Assembly: GCF_016811235.1 (NCBI RefSeq) | Contig: NZ_JAFBID010000038.1 | Coordinates: 1-52,247, forward strand | Length of the DNA: 52,247 bases | Source of the DNA: Microvirga arabica | GTDB taxonomy: Bacteria; Pseudomonadota; Alphaproteobacteria; Rhizobiales; Beijerinckiaceae | Direction of reading: 5' to 3' | Shown here: one piece after another, positions 18,114 through 27,242 of the stretch | Numbering within the stretch: the first letter of the stretch is position 1 | Layout of the letters: each line of letters begins with the position of its first letter | Made by a program: the position numbers and the translations under genes | Notes under the pieces: model-generated | Told to the model about the DNA's origin: nothing | Database searches by the model: none | The model's input: only the letters and a program-made list of their open reading frames with translations

Positions 18114-18575
18114 ATGGCGAATTGGTTCGTATTCATGGGGTTGGGGCCTATTATTGGAGCAATAACCTTCGCATTTGTCCTAATATATAAGATTCCTCCA
18201 ACTGCTGAACTAGTAAACTGGCTGCCTGTCGCTGGACGGTTTCTATTGTTCGGATTGCTTCCATCCTATGTTGTTGGCCTTCCTTTCGCGTTAGCGACAT
18301 GCTTCTTAATTCGTAGTCTACAACGATGAGCAATTTCATATGAGCTCATTTGGGTGTCGGGCATTGGCTTACTTTCAGGCGGTCTTTCTCTCGTCTTCAT
18401 CGTTGCAGTGATCAAGTTGCCTATCGGCTTAATGATATTTGCTGCAAGGAGTGGACTGCCCGTCTCTCCATTTGAAGATTACGGCCCCTTTGTTCTGGTT
18501 GGCCTCGTCCCGACTCTTGCCTGCTGGCTCATTAGTAAAAAGCTTGCTGAGCCATCCTCTCTGAGAATCCTGTGA
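18114..18575 (+). pseudogene. Four-helix membrane protein interrupted by one in-frame TGA
   Basis: The frame from ATG runs 71 codons to a TGA at 18327, then stays open in the same frame for another 81 codons. The first part encodes two hydrophobic segments (FMGLGPIIGAITFAFVLIY and LLFGLLPSYVVGLPFALA). The second encodes two more (GGLSLVFIVAVIKLPIGLMIF and FVLVGLVPTLACWLISKK). A single stop joining two complementary halves suggests a nonsense mutation in a 153-residue membrane protein. Alternatively two short proteins are made, the second from GTG at 18354. Base composition is visibly more AT-rich than ruvA and ruvB, which suggests acquisition. I do not recognise the family. Confidence 0.55.
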
Positions 18576-18661
18576 CCGTTCAACGTTCCTGTTTTGATCT
18601 TGTTAAAGATGGCGTATTACACCGAAAACGCCTATATGAAGCCTTTGGAAGGTAAGCCTCT

Positions 18662-19708
18662 TTGACCGATTCCCGCCGCCTGATCAGCCCCGAAAAGCGC
18701 GAGGACGATGTCGATGCGTCGATCCGGCCGCTCTCGCTCGACGATTTCACGGGCCAGAAGGCCGCGCGGGCCAATCTCCAGATCTTCATCAATGCCGCCA
18801 AGGCGCGCGGCGATGCTCTTGATCACGTGCTCTTCGTCGGCCCTCCAGGTCTCGGCAAGACCACCCTGGCCCAGATCGTCGCCCGCGAGCTCGGGGTCAA
18901 TTTCCGCTCCACCTCCGGCCCGGTGATCGCCAAAGCAGGTGACCTTGCGGCCCAGCTCACCAACCTCGAAGAGCGCGACGTGCTCTTCATTGACGAGATC
19001 CACCGCCTCAACCCAGCGGTGGAAGAGATCCTCTATCCGGCCATGGAGGATTACCAGCTCGACCTGATCATCGGCGAGGGCCCGGCGGCCCGCTCGGTGA
19101 AGATCGAGCTGCCGAAGTTCACGCTGGTCGGCGCCACCACCCGCGCGGGCCTGCTCACCACGCCCTTGCGCGACCGTTTCGGCATCCCGATCCGCCTCGA
19201 GTTCTACACCGTGGACGAGCTGGAGCTGATCGTGCGTCGCGGCGCCCGCGTGCTGGGCCTCGGCATGAGCGAGGAGGGCGCCAACGAGATCGCCCGCCGC
19301 TCCCGCGGCACGCCGCGCATCGCTGGCCGCCTGCTGCGCCGGGTGCGGGATTTCGCCATCGTGGAAGGCGTCCAGACCGTTTCCCGCGATCTTGCGGACA
19401 AGTCCCTGCGCCTCCTCGACGTGGACCCCATCGGCCTCGACCTGATGGACCGCAAGTACCTGACCATGATCGCCAATTCCTTCGGCGGCGGCCCGGTCGG
19501 CATCGAGACCATCGCGGCAGCCCTCTCCGAGCCGCGCGATGCCATCGAGGACATCATCGAGCCGTATCTCATCCAGAAGGGCTTCGTGCAGCGCACCCCA
19601 CGCGGGCGCATCCTGACGCCCCACGCCTTCAAGCACCTCGGCATCCCCGAGCCGAGCCGCGAGACGGCGGCGCAGTTCGGGCTGTTCGGCGGGGATGCGG
19701 ATGAGTGA
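18662..19708 (+). CDS. ruvB: Holliday junction branch migration ATPase RuvB
   Basis: RuvB is the AAA+ motor of branch migration. The 348-residue protein has Walker [12 protein letters not shown] (about 60-70), Walker [11 protein letters not shown], the beta-hairpin region that touches Ruv[19 protein letters not shown] (sensor 1 and arginine finger) and a C-terminal winged helix ending near [16 protein letters not shown]. The start is TTG with a GGAAGG-like site; no ATG fits the family N-terminus. In most relatives ruvB directly follows ruvA, whereas here about 550 bases intervene. Confidence 0.96.
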   Translation: MTDSRRLISPEKREDDVDASIRPLSLDDFTGQKAARANLQIFINAAKARGDALDHVLFVGPPGLGKTTLAQIVARELGVNFRSTSGPVIAKAGDLAAQLTNLEERDVLFIDEIHRLNPAVEEILYPAMEDYQLDLIIGEGPAARSVKIELPKFTLVGATTRAGLLTTPLRDRFGIPIRLEFYTVDELELIVRRGARVLGLGMSEEGANEIARRSRGTPRIAGRLLRRVRDFAIVEGVQTVSRDLADKSLRLLDVDPIGLDLMDRKYLTMIANSFGGGPVGIETIAAALSEPRDAIEDIIEPYLIQKGFVQRTPRGRILTPHAFKHLGIPEPSRETAAQFGLFGGDADE

Positions 19709-19725
19709 GCGGCGGGATGCAAACA

Positions 19726-19852
19726 CCTCCCCCTTGAGGGGGGAGGTCGCGCCGGAGGCGCGGGAGGGGGTGGGTAGCGCGACCTCTCCGAACGCTGCAC
19801 TGCCACCCCACCCCAGCCTGACGGCTGACCCTCCCCCTCAAGGGGAGGGTGG
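19726..19852. repeat. Dispersed intergenic repeat, family D, copy 2
   Basis: CCTCCCCCTTGAGGGGGGAGG on the left (20 or so bases, itself palindromic) is mirrored by CCCTCCCCCTCAAGGGGAGGG on the right. The interior has GCCGGAGGCGCGGGAGGGGGTGGG and CCACCCCACCCC. The rightmost part is open in the ybgC frame and reads ADPPPQGEGG, which makes the gene look longer than it is. Confidence 0.8.
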
Positions 19853-19877
19853 ACGCTGGCCCCACCTCTCCGGCTTG

Positions 19878-20288
19878 ATGCAGGACGGCGCTCATATCCT
19901 CCCCATCCGCGTCTATTACGAGGACACGGATTTCTCGGCCCGCGTCTATCACGCGAGCTATCTCCGCTTCATGGAGCGCGGACGCACGGAGCTGCTGCGG
20001 GCCGTTGAGGTGGCGCAGTCCGATCTTCACGCGGATATGGATGGCCTCGCCTTCGTGGTGCGTAAGATGAGCATCGATTTCCTGGGCGGCGCCGTCATGG
20101 ACGACGTGCTCACCATCGTGACCCGCCCCAAGGAGATGCGCGGCGCGTCGATGACGCTGGGCCAAGAAGTCCGGCGCGGCGACGAGGTGCTGGTCACCGC
20201 CGACGTCATGGTCGCGGCCGTTAGGGGCGGGCGGGCCGTGCGGATCCCGGATGAGCTGCGGGCGGCGCTGACGCCACCTCAGGCTTAA
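19878..20288 (+). CDS. ybgC: YbgC-family acyl-CoA thioesterase (Tol-Pal associated)
   Basis: Hot-dog-fold thioesterase of the 4-hydroxybenzoyl-CoA thioesterase family. The active-site segment YYEDTDFSARVYHASYL is near the N-terminus and gives the 136-residue length expected. I start it at the ATG after the repeat; the longer open frame is repeat-derived. YbgC heads the tol-pal cluster in many Gram-negatives and has been linked to phospholipid metabolism. Its 3' end overlaps the convergent NTF2-like gene by three to four bases. Confidence 0.92.
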   Translation: MQDGAHILPIRVYYEDTDFSARVYHASYLRFMERGRTELLRAVEVAQSDLHADMDGLAFVVRKMSIDFLGGAVMDDVLTIVTRPKEMRGASMTLGQEVRRGDEVLVTADVMVAAVRGGRAVRIPDELRAALTPPQA

Positions 20289-20659
20289 GACGCCCGGTCG
20301 AGCACCGGCGTCCCCGTCTTGAACCAAGCCTTCCTGATCTTCCCGCCCTCGACCTCGTAGATCCCGATCACATCGACGCGTCCAGGACCTTCCGGGAAGG
20401 TGCGGGTCACGACCTCCCTGTTGATCACCAAGTTGCCAACATTTATGCGGCTGATGAGCTGCCCGAAGAGATTGGGCTCCTTGAACCGGGCGACATGGCG
20501 CTCGCGGATCTGGTCCGCGCCCTGAGCCAGGAGCTCCGACGGGAAGGCTAAGAATTGCGCATCCTCGGCCCAGTGGCTCATGAAGGCATCGATGTCCTTC
20601 GCGTTATAGGCTTCAAGCTGCTTCCGCACGACCTCGGTCGGTTCAATCTGGTGACCCAC
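20285..20659 (-). CDS. SnoaL/NTF2-like protein
   Basis: The 124-residue cone-shaped alpha+beta fold is indicated by VRKQLEAYNAKDIDAFMSHWAEDAQFLAFP at the N-terminus and the strand-rich end VIGIYEVEGGKIRKAWF. GTG is the start because AGGGGG lies six bases upstream. The frame continues further upstream but without family similarity. Members include ketosteroid-isomerase-like enzymes and many of unknown function. No substrate can be inferred. It is oriented against ybgC and the tol genes, an insertion in the otherwise colinear cluster. Confidence 0.85.
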   Translation of the reverse strand: MGHQIEPTEVVRKQLEAYNAKDIDAFMSHWAEDAQFLAFPSELLAQGADQIRERHVARFKEPNLFGQLISRINVGNLVINREVVTRTFPEGPGRVDVIGIYEVEGGKIRKAWFKTGTPVLDRAS

Positions 20660-21039
20660 AGCTAACCCCCTGTTTGATGGGTTGGAATAGTATTGCAGTC
20701 GAGCTTCGTCACAAGGCAAATCGTTCTGTTTGCACCGGATTGGGGCTGCCGTAGCGGCAGTGGCGCCACGAGGCTTGCCGCAGACGCATACCAGCCAAGA
20801 TTCTGTATCAATTTCAGGCAATTCCGCCTTTTGGCAGCCGCACTTAAACCAGACCTTAACCTTACTCTGTGCCTAACAGGTAACGGTCCGGGATGATCTG
20901 AGGCTCATTGGTCGGCCGCCCTTATTTTCGACAGATTCGGGGGCGAACGAGCTGTGATACAGAAACAAGATTTTCCTAGATCAATCTGCGGTGGGCCTTG
21001 GGGCAACCCAAGGCTGCTCGAAGAGCGAGGACGAGATTC
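20660..21039. other. Gene-free spacer before tolQ
   Basis: About 380 bases separate the NTF2-like start from tolQ. No gene is seen. It should hold divergent promoters. TTAA and TTAA eight bases apart occur at 20844-20859, one base off the CtrA spacing. GAGGACGAG just before the tolQ ATG is its ribosome site. The stretch is more AT-rich than its surroundings. Confidence 0.5.
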
Positions 21040-21780
21040 ATGAATCCGGCTGATGTGGCCCAGGCCGCTCCTGTGGCCCACGACCTGTCCTTCTTCGGCC
21101 TGTTCTGGCAGGCCCATTTCATCGTCAAGCTCGTGATGATCGGCCTGCTGGCGGCTTCCGTCTGGTGCTGGGCCATCATCGTCGACAAGACGCTGCTCTA
21201 CAGCCGCACCAAGCGCGCCATGGACCGGTTCGAGGACGTGTTCTGGTCCGGCCAGTCCCTGGAGGAGCTCTACCGCAATCTCCAGAGCCGCCCGGCCACG
21301 GGCCTGGCCGCCGTGTTCGTCGCCGCCATGCGCGAGTGGAAGCGCTCCTTCGAGGGCTCGGGACGCTCGTTCCAGACCCTGCCGCAGCGCATCGACAAGG
21401 TGCTCGACGTGACCATCCAGCGCGAGGTGGAGAGGCTCAACGCCCGCCTGACGGTGCTGGCCTCCATCGGCTCGGCCGGTCCCTATATCGGCCTCTTCGG
21501 CACGGTGGTGGGCATCATGAATTCCTTCACGTCGATCGCCGCCTCCAAGAACACCAGCCTTGCGGTCGTGGCCCCCGGCATCGCCGAGGCGCTGTTTGCC
21601 ACCGCCATCGGCCTCTTCGCGGCCATTCCGGCGGTGCTGGCCTACAACAAGCTGAACTCGGAAGTGGGCAAGCTGCAGTCGCGGCTCGAGGGCTTTGCCG
21701 ACGAGTTCTCGGCCATCCTGTCCCGGCAGGTGGACGAGCGCATCGGCCATGCGGGCCGCTCCCCCGCCAACGCGGCTTAA
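21040..21780 (+). CDS. tolQ: Tol-Pal system proton channel protein TolQ
   Basis: TolQ forms the inner-membrane proton channel with TolR and energises TolA. The 246-residue protein has three membrane segments: about 28-50 (FIVKLVMIGLLAASVWCWAII), 145-165 (SIGSAGPYIGLFGTVVGIM) and 180-205 (IAEALFATAIGLFAAIPAVLAY). The A-T-A-x-G-L-F-x-A-I-P-A-V motif is the TolQ/ExbB signature. The ATG with GAGGACGAG is preferred over a TTG 42 bases upstream. tolR follows 12 bases after the stop. Confidence 0.95.
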   Translation: MNPADVAQAAPVAHDLSFFGLFWQAHFIVKLVMIGLLAASVWCWAIIVDKTLLYSRTKRAMDRFEDVFWSGQSLEELYRNLQSRPATGLAAVFVAAMREWKRSFEGSGRSFQTLPQRIDKVLDVTIQREVERLNARLTVLASIGSAGPYIGLFGTVVGIMNSFTSIAASKNTSLAVVAPGIAEALFATAIGLFAAIPAVLAYNKLNSEVGKLQSRLEGFADEFSAILSRQVDERIGHAGRSPANAA

Positions 21781-21792
21781 GGGAGAGCCCAA

Positions 21793-22236
21793 ATGGCCAT
21801 GATGGCAGGATCGGCAGGAGGCGGACGCCGCCGCAGGCGCTCCCGGCAGTCGGGTGTGATCAACGAGATCAACATGACGCCGTTCATCGACGTCATGCTG
21901 GTGCTGCTCATCATCTTCATGGTGGCGGCACCCATGATGACGGCCGGCGTGCCGCTCGATCTGCCGCAGACCAAAGCCGCGCCGCTCAACTCCGACGCGA
22001 CGCCCGTGACCCTGTCGATCAAGGCCAACGGCCAGGTCTTCCTCGGCGAGACGGAGCTGACGGACGAAGCCATCGTGGGCAAGCTCGCGGAAGTGTCGAA
22101 GGCAGGCTTCGACGAGCGGGTTTTCGTGCGTGGCGACAAGAAGGTGGATTACGGGCGCGTCGCCCAGGTGATGTCGATCGTGACCACGGCCGGCTACAAG
22201 CGCGTCGCCCTCGTGACCGAGATCGACCAGCGCTGA
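21793..22236 (+). CDS. tolR: Tol-Pal system protein TolR
   Basis: The 147-residue TolR/ExbD-type protein has a basic N-terminus, a single membrane helix (about 30-52) with the proton-path aspartate D33 in TPFIDVMLVLLIIFM, and a periplasmic domain that includes VFVRGDKKVDYGRV. It partners with TolQ and is embedded in the tolQRA operon, with spacers of 12 and 28 bases. Confidence 0.95.
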   Translation: MAMMAGSAGGGRRRRRSRQSGVINEINMTPFIDVMLVLLIIFMVAAPMMTAGVPLDLPQTKAAPLNSDATPVTLSIKANGQVFLGETELTDEAIVGKLAEVSKAGFDERVFVRGDKKVDYGRVAQVMSIVTTAGYKRVALVTEIDQR

Positions 22237-22264
22237 GACGATTGAGAGCAAGGGGCACACACAC

Positions 22265-23386
22265 GTGGCGTTGAAGCTGAAATTCAGCACTTCGGAGCCG
22301 GGCTTCTGGGTCTCGGGCGTCGCCCATGCGGCGCTGCTGACGGCTGCCATGATCGGTCTGTCTTCGGTTGCCGAATTTCCCGAGGCGCAGGAAGGCATCC
22401 CGGTCGAGGTCATCACCGATGCCCAACTTTCCCAGATCACCAAGGGCGAAATCAACGCCAAGGCACCGCAGCCGAAGCCCCGCGCCGAGCGCGTCGCCGA
22501 CAAGACCGAGCTGAAGGATCCCGGCGAGGACAAGCGCGATGCGCCGGCCCCGCCGAAGCGCCCGGCCGAGATGAGGGTGGCCGACAAGGAGGAGCCGGTG
22601 GCCGCTGCGCCTCCGCCGCCCGCGCCGCCGACCCGCTCGCAGGAAGAGAAGGCCGCCGAGGCCAAGGCCGCGGAGGAAAAGCAGCTTCGCGAGAAGGCCG
22701 AAGCCGAAGCCATCGAGAAGGCCAAGGCCGCCGAGCTGGCCAAGGTCGAGGCTGAGGCCAAGGCAAAGGCGCAAGCGGAGGCGAAAGCCAAGGCGGAGGC
22801 CGAAGCCAAGAAGGTCGCGGAGGCTAAGGCGAAAGCAGAGGCGGACGCAAAAGCAAAGGCGGAAGCCGAGGCGAAGAAGCTCGCGGAGGCCAAGGCCAAG
22901 GAAGAGGCCGAGGCCAAGGCGCGCAAGGAGGCCCAGGTCGCCAAAAAGCTCGACATGGGCGACCTGAAGCAGTTCCTCGACAGCAAGGACAAGAGCCAGT
23001 CCACCGGCGCGACCGGCGCGGAGGTCCAGAGGACCGCCTCGCTCGGCACCGCGACGGGATCGGCCGCGAAGCTCTCGCCCAGCCTGCGCGACGCCCTCAT
23101 CGGCATTCTCGTCTCGCAGATCGAGCGCTGCTACAGCGCGCCCATCGCTGCATCAGGCGGACAGGTCATGGCGCCGGTTCTCGATATCCGCCTGAACCAG
23201 GACGGCTCGCTCACCACCGAACCTCGCGTCCTCCAGGCCGGAAGCTCATCGACCGATCGCGCGGTGGCGGATGCCGCCGTCAGGGCTATCCGCAAGTGCC
23301 GCCAATTCGAGATCCCGGCGAAATTCGCGCCTTATTACACGGACTGGAAGGTCCTGAACGTCCAGTTCGATCCTCCTCTCTCTTAA
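22265..23386 (+). CDS. tolA: TolA, periplasm-spanning Tol-Pal protein
   Basis: TolA bridges inner and outer membranes. The 373-residue protein has a membrane helix at about 18-36, a proline-rich linker (about 60-120), and a long Ala/Lys/Glu helix (about 120-230) made of repeated A-E-A-K-A-K units. The C-terminal domain (about 270-373) has the IERCYSAP and [18 protein letters not shown] segments with paired cysteines. The start is GTG. The AEAK repeats give low-complexity DNA that could vary in length between strains. Confidence 0.92.
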   Translation: MALKLKFSTSEPGFWVSGVAHAALLTAAMIGLSSVAEFPEAQEGIPVEVITDAQLSQITKGEINAKAPQPKPRAERVADKTELKDPGEDKRDAPAPPKRPAEMRVADKEEPVAAAPPPPAPPTRSQEEKAAEAKAAEEKQLREKAEAEAIEKAKAAELAKVEAEAKAKAQAEAKAKAEAEAKKVAEAKAKAEADAKAKAEAEAKKLAEAKAKEEAEAKARKEAQVAKKLDMGDLKQFLDSKDKSQSTGATGAEVQRTASLGTATGSAAKLSPSLRDALIGILVSQIERCYSAPIAASGGQVMAPVLDIRLNQDGSLTTEPRVLQAGSSSTDRAVADAAVRAIRKCRQFEIPAKFAPYYTDWKVLNVQFDPPLS

Positions 23387-23414
23387 AGCCCATCAAAGCT
23401 TGAGACAGCATCCC

Positions 23415-24749
23415 ATGATCACTCGTCTTATCTCCCGTGTTCTCGTCGCGCTGGCCGTCGTCCTGCCGATGGCGGCGCTCGCACCCGCAGCACAAGCGCA
23501 GCTGTCGTTCCGCGTCGGTCCAGGCGGCCAGTTCCAGCCCATGCCCATCGCCGTTGCCGATTTTTCCGGCGAAGGCGACATGGGGCAGCGGGTCTCCGGC
23601 ATCATCAACAACAATCTGCAGCGCTCAGGGTACTTCGCGCCGCTCGACAAGGCACGCTTCCCCGAGCGCCCGTCGTTCGACGCCGCGCCGCGCTTCGATG
23701 CCTGGAAGATGGCGGGCGCCCAGGCACTTGTGACCGGCCGCGTCTCGCGCGATCCGTCGGGGCGTCTGCGCGCCGAGTTCCGCCTGTGGGACATCGAGAC
23801 GGGCCAGCAGCTCACCGGCCAGCAATACGTGACGGACGCCAATTTCTGGCGCCGGGTCGGCCACATCATCTCGGACGCGGTCTACACCAAGATCACGGGC
23901 TTCGGCGGCTTCTTCGACACGCGCATCGTGTTCGTCGATGAATCAGGCCCGAAGGAGAACCGCCGCAAGCGCCTCGCCATCATGGACCAGGACGGCGCGA
24001 ACGTGCGCTACCTGACGCAAGGCGACACGTCGGTGGTGGCTCCACGCTACTCGCCGGCCACGCAGGACATCACCTACATGTCCCAGACTGAGGGCCAGCA
24101 GCCGCGCGTGCAGGTGATCAACCTCGAATCCGGTTCGCGCCAGGTGCTTGGCAACTTCCCCGACATGGCGTCCTCGCCGCGCTTCGGGCCTGAGGGAAGC
24201 CGCATCGTCATGAGCCTGCAGCAGGGCGGCAATGCCAACATCTTCATGATGAACCTGGGCTCGCAGGCCACCACGCGCCTGACCTCGACACCCGCCATCG
24301 ACACCTCGCCATCCTTCTCGCCGGACGGCAAGCAGATCGTGTTCGAGAGCGACCGCGGCGGCAAGCAGCAGATCTACGTGATGAACGTGGATGGCTCCGA
24401 CCAGCGCCGCATCTCCTTCGGCGACGGCTCCTACTCGCAGCCCGCCTGGTCGCCGCGCGGCGACTACATCGCCTTCACGAAACAGCGCGCTGGGGGCTTT
24501 GCCATCGGCATCATGAAGCCAGACGGCTCGGGCGAGCGCATCCTCACGGAAGGCTTCCACAACGAGAGCCCGACCTGGGCGCCCAACGGCCAGTACATCC
24601 TGTTCTTCCGCGATCCGGGCGGACAGGCCGGCGGCAAGCTCTACATGGTCGATATCACCGGCCGCGTGGAGCAGCCCGTCCCGACGCCGTCCTTCGCGTC
24701 CGACCCGACCTGGTCGCCGCTGTTGAGCGAAAGCCGGCAGAGCAACTGA
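23415..24749 (+). CDS. tolB: Tol-Pal system beta-propeller protein TolB
   Basis: A signal peptide of about 26 residues ends at AQA-Q. The periplasmic N-terminal domain ([10 protein letters not shown]...[18 protein letters not shown]) is followed by a six-bladed propeller with repeated P-x-x-S-P-D-G-x-x-I-x-F/Y units such as [19 protein letters not shown]. It binds Pal at the outer membrane. The ATG 15 bases inside the longest frame gives the better signal peptide. A strong terminator follows, separating tolB from pal. Confidence 0.95.
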   Translation: MITRLISRVLVALAVVLPMAALAPAAQAQLSFRVGPGGQFQPMPIAVADFSGEGDMGQRVSGIINNNLQRSGYFAPLDKARFPERPSFDAAPRFDAWKMAGAQALVTGRVSRDPSGRLRAEFRLWDIETGQQLTGQQYVTDANFWRRVGHIISDAVYTKITGFGGFFDTRIVFVDESGPKENRRKRLAIMDQDGANVRYLTQGDTSVVAPRYSPATQDITYMSQTEGQQPRVQVINLESGSRQVLGNFPDMASSPRFGPEGSRIVMSLQQGGNANIFMMNLGSQATTRLTSTPAIDTSPSFSPDGKQIVFESDRGGKQQIYVMNVDGSDQRRISFGDGSYSQPAWSPRGDYIAFTKQRAGGFAIGIMKPDGSGERILTEGFHNESPTWAPNGQYILFFRDPGGQAGGKLYMVDITGRVEQPVPTPSFASDPTWSPLLSESRQSN

Positions 24750-24753
24750 TAAG

Positions 24754-24779
24754 AAAAGGGCGCCTCAGGCGCCCTTTTT
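24754..24779. terminator. Bidirectional terminator between tolB and hdeD
   Basis: AAAAGGGCGCC, a TCA loop and GGCGCCCTTTTT form a 7-bp GC stem (longer with A/T pairs) with T-runs reading both ways. It lies between convergent tolB and the HdeD-like gene and can stop both. Confidence 0.9.
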
Positions 24780-24782
24780 CAT

Positions 24783-25397
24783 TCAGGCCCGCAGTGAGGC
24801 TGCGCCGCCGGTGTTGTCTCTGCGGCCTTTGAGCTTGAAGGCGAGCACCAGAAGGCCGATGCCGAAGACGAGCGCATAGGCGCCGAGCCACCAGGTCAGC
24901 ACCACGGCGCCAACGAGCGGGGCGATCAGGAGCGCGATCCCGAACAGCACCGACACGATGCCGCTGAAGATCAGCCAGCCGCGCCCGTATTCGGGGTTGA
25001 GCTTGAAGGCGGCGACGATCATCAGGACGCCCGTGATCAGCGACCACACGGCCACAAGGGTGACGAAGAACAGCACCGTCAGGCCCGGCATGATGAACGC
25101 GATGATGCCGACCAGGATGTTGAGGATGCCCTCCAGGATCAGCAGGCCCCAGCGCTGGTGGTTGGATGCGGCCCTGATGCCCGACACGATGCCGAACACA
25201 CCGTCGACCAGCATATAGGCCGAGAAGAACAGCACGAGGGACAGGATCGTCGCGCCCGGCGAGAAGAAGGCGATGAGCGCAAAGACGATGGCGAAGACGC
25301 CGCGCAGGGCCACGGCCCACCAGTTCTGCGCCAGGAGCGAACTCATGGCCTGAATGCGGTCGAGGGAATGGGTCGAACCGGAGGTGCCTGATGCCAT
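24783..25397 (-). CDS. HdeD-family membrane protein
   Basis: The 204-residue protein has six predicted membrane helices in three pairs, with the family pattern W-x-x-x-L-R-G-V-x-A-I-x-F-G-x-x-A (WWAVALRGVFAIVFALIAFF) and repeated F-x-G-I-x-S/L-x-x-G units. E. coli HdeD is linked to acid resistance at high density; the mechanism is unknown. GAGGAGATCCCC precedes the ATG. With the phospholipase-D gene upstream on the same strand it forms a minus-strand insert between tolB and pal. Confidence 0.88.
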   Translation of the reverse strand: MASGTSGSTHSLDRIQAMSSLLAQNWWAVALRGVFAIVFALIAFFSPGATILSLVLFFSAYMLVDGVFGIVSGIRAASNHQRWGLLILEGILNILVGIIAFIMPGLTVLFFVTLVAVWSLITGVLMIVAAFKLNPEYGRGWLIFSGIVSVLFGIALLIAPLVGAVVLTWWLGAYALVFGIGLLVLAFKLKGRRDNTGGAASLRA

Positions 25398-25470
25398 GGG
25401 GATCTCCTCGCCAGTCGGGCTGCATCTGCCCGGCGTGAGGTCAACGCCAAGCTTGGCGGCCGGTTTCCGT

Positions 25471-26994
25471 TTATTCTCCTAGGGAAGCTTCCGGGGAGGC
25501 TTCCGTCTCCCTGATTTTGGTCAACCTTCGCCTCAGGGCGAGCTTGCGGCGCCTCAGGCGCACGCGCCGCTTCAGACGAAAGGCGCGAATGAGGAGAGCG
25601 AGGCTCAGCCATACGAGGACGATGACCACAGGCGATATGATCAGGACCGGGAAGAAGGTGATCAGCGCGGCGAGCGCCAGCAGGGCGAAGCCGATGATGG
25701 CAACGCTGCTCGCCTCGGTGGCGGTCAGCGACCGCGAATGCACCGACTTGCCGAGGGTGGTGGACAGGGCCAGCGCGCCGGCCGCAAGCCTGCGCACGCC
25801 GCCCTTCGTGTAGCGATGCCCGCGACGGGAGCGCATCTTCTTCGCCTGACGGCGGCGGGACTGCCAGCCGGGAACGATCTCCGTCGCGTTGGCGAGATCC
25901 TCGAGATACATCGCCTCCATGGCCTCGGCGAACTGGGTATCCTCGACGACGACATCGAGCTCCCAGTTGGTGGCCCAACTCGCCAGATTCAGGTTGGTGG
26001 AGCCGACACGGGACCAGCGCCCGTCCGCGACGGCGGTCTTGGCGTGGAGCATCGAACCGTTCCATTCGTAGACGCGGATGCCCGCCTCGATGAGGGAACG
26101 GTAGCCGGCCCGCACCACGGGCTGGAGTGCGGGAACGTCGCTTGATCCCGGCACCAGGATGCGCACGTCCACCCCGTCCCGCGCCGCCTCGCCCAAAGCC
26201 TGCACATAGGAGGTGGTGGCGACGAAATACGCGTCGGTCAGCCATAGGTTGCGCTGTGCGGTGGCCGCGATGAACTGATCGACCCGGTACGTGCGCAGCA
26301 TCCCCGGCTCGCCGCTGATGACACGGGCCGCCATGGTGCCCGCCGGCGGGATCAGATCCGGGTGGGGCAGTTCGGATTTCGGGATTGGCCGCATGCCGGC
26401 GAGCCGCCAGGTTTCCGCGAAGGCCGTATCGAGGTCGGCCACCACAGGACCTTCCAGGCATATCCCGGTGTCGCGCCAGGGCGCATGACCGTTCTTGCCG
26501 ACCCAGTTGTCTGAAATGCACAGGCCCGACACGAACCCGATGCGCCCGTCGACGGTAATCACCTTGCGGTGATCGCGGCGAACCCAGAACGGATCGGTCA
26601 GCCGAGGCGGGTTGAAGACCTTGGCCTGGACTCCGGCCTCGCGCAGCCGCTTCCAATAGCCGGGCAGGGCCCGGAACGACGAGCCGAGCCAGTCGTAGAG
26701 CACGCGCACTTTTACGCCCGCGCGAGCCCGCTCCATCAGGGCTTCAGCAAACTCTCGGCCGCTCTCGTCATCGGCTATGATGAAGTTTTCGAAATGTACC
26801 ACCGACTGCGCCGAGCGGATAGCCTCCAGCCAGGCCGGGTAGTTCTCCCGCGAGTCCTTGAGCAGCGATACCGCATTCCCGTGCCGTAGATCGCTGTCGG
26901 CGATGCGCGCGAAGGCGCGCTCCAGACGCAGGTCGTCAAGGGCCTTGCGGTAGGGTTGTCCAAGAGTGCCGGGCGGGGTCGTCACGATATTCAT
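25471..26994 (-). CDS. Phospholipase D-like protein (cardiolipin synthase type)
   Basis: Two HKD catalytic motifs are present in the 507-residue protein: DHRKVITVDGR near residue 140, and LHAKTAVADGR with RVGSTNLN near 315-335. This is the arrangement of cardiolipin synthases and related phosphatidyl transferases. Unlike ClsA, the N-terminus has no membrane helices. Instead two hydrophobic segments lie near the C-terminus (about 430-475), followed by a very basic Arg/Lys tail. GAGAGG lies before the ATG. The activity could be cardiolipin synthesis or another phosphodiester transfer. Confidence 0.85.
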   Translation of the reverse strand: MNIVTTPPGTLGQPYRKALDDLRLERAFARIADSDLRHGNAVSLLKDSRENYPAWLEAIRSAQSVVHFENFIIADDESGREFAEALMERARAGVKVRVLYDWLGSSFRALPGYWKRLREAGVQAKVFNPPRLTDPFWVRRDHRKVITVDGRIGFVSGLCISDNWVGKNGHAPWRDTGICLEGPVVADLDTAFAETWRLAGMRPIPKSELPHPDLIPPAGTMAARVISGEPGMLRTYRVDQFIAATAQRNLWLTDAYFVATTSYVQALGEAARDGVDVRILVPGSSDVPALQPVVRAGYRSLIEAGIRVYEWNGSMLHAKTAVADGRWSRVGSTNLNLASWATNWELDVVVEDTQFAEAMEAMYLEDLANATEIVPGWQSRRRQAKKMRSRRGHRYTKGGVRRLAAGALALSTTLGKSVHSRSLTATEASSVAIIGFALLALAALITFFPVLIISPVVIVLVWLSLALLIRAFRLKRRVRLRRRKLALRRRLTKIRETEASPEASLGE

Positions 26995-27242
26995 GACCTC
27001 TCAACGCGTGAGACAGGCAATCGGCAGCAGCCTAGCTTCCGAGGGCTCTCCTTGCGACAGATATAAGGCCTCCGGCCGGAATTCATTCACGGTTGATTTA
27101 CCCTAATCCTAACTTCCACAACTTGGCCATAATTCACCTTAATCCCGGGTCTCTCTCCTCGGTTGACGGAACCCTCCCTTAACCATCCTCCCGATATGAA
27201 AGACACAACGTTCGGCAAACGTATGTGTAAGGAGTATTGCCA

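Noticed and set aside
20844..20859. TTAA-N-TTAA upstream of tolQ as a CtrA site
   Set aside because: The spacer is eight bases instead of seven, so it does not meet the consensus.
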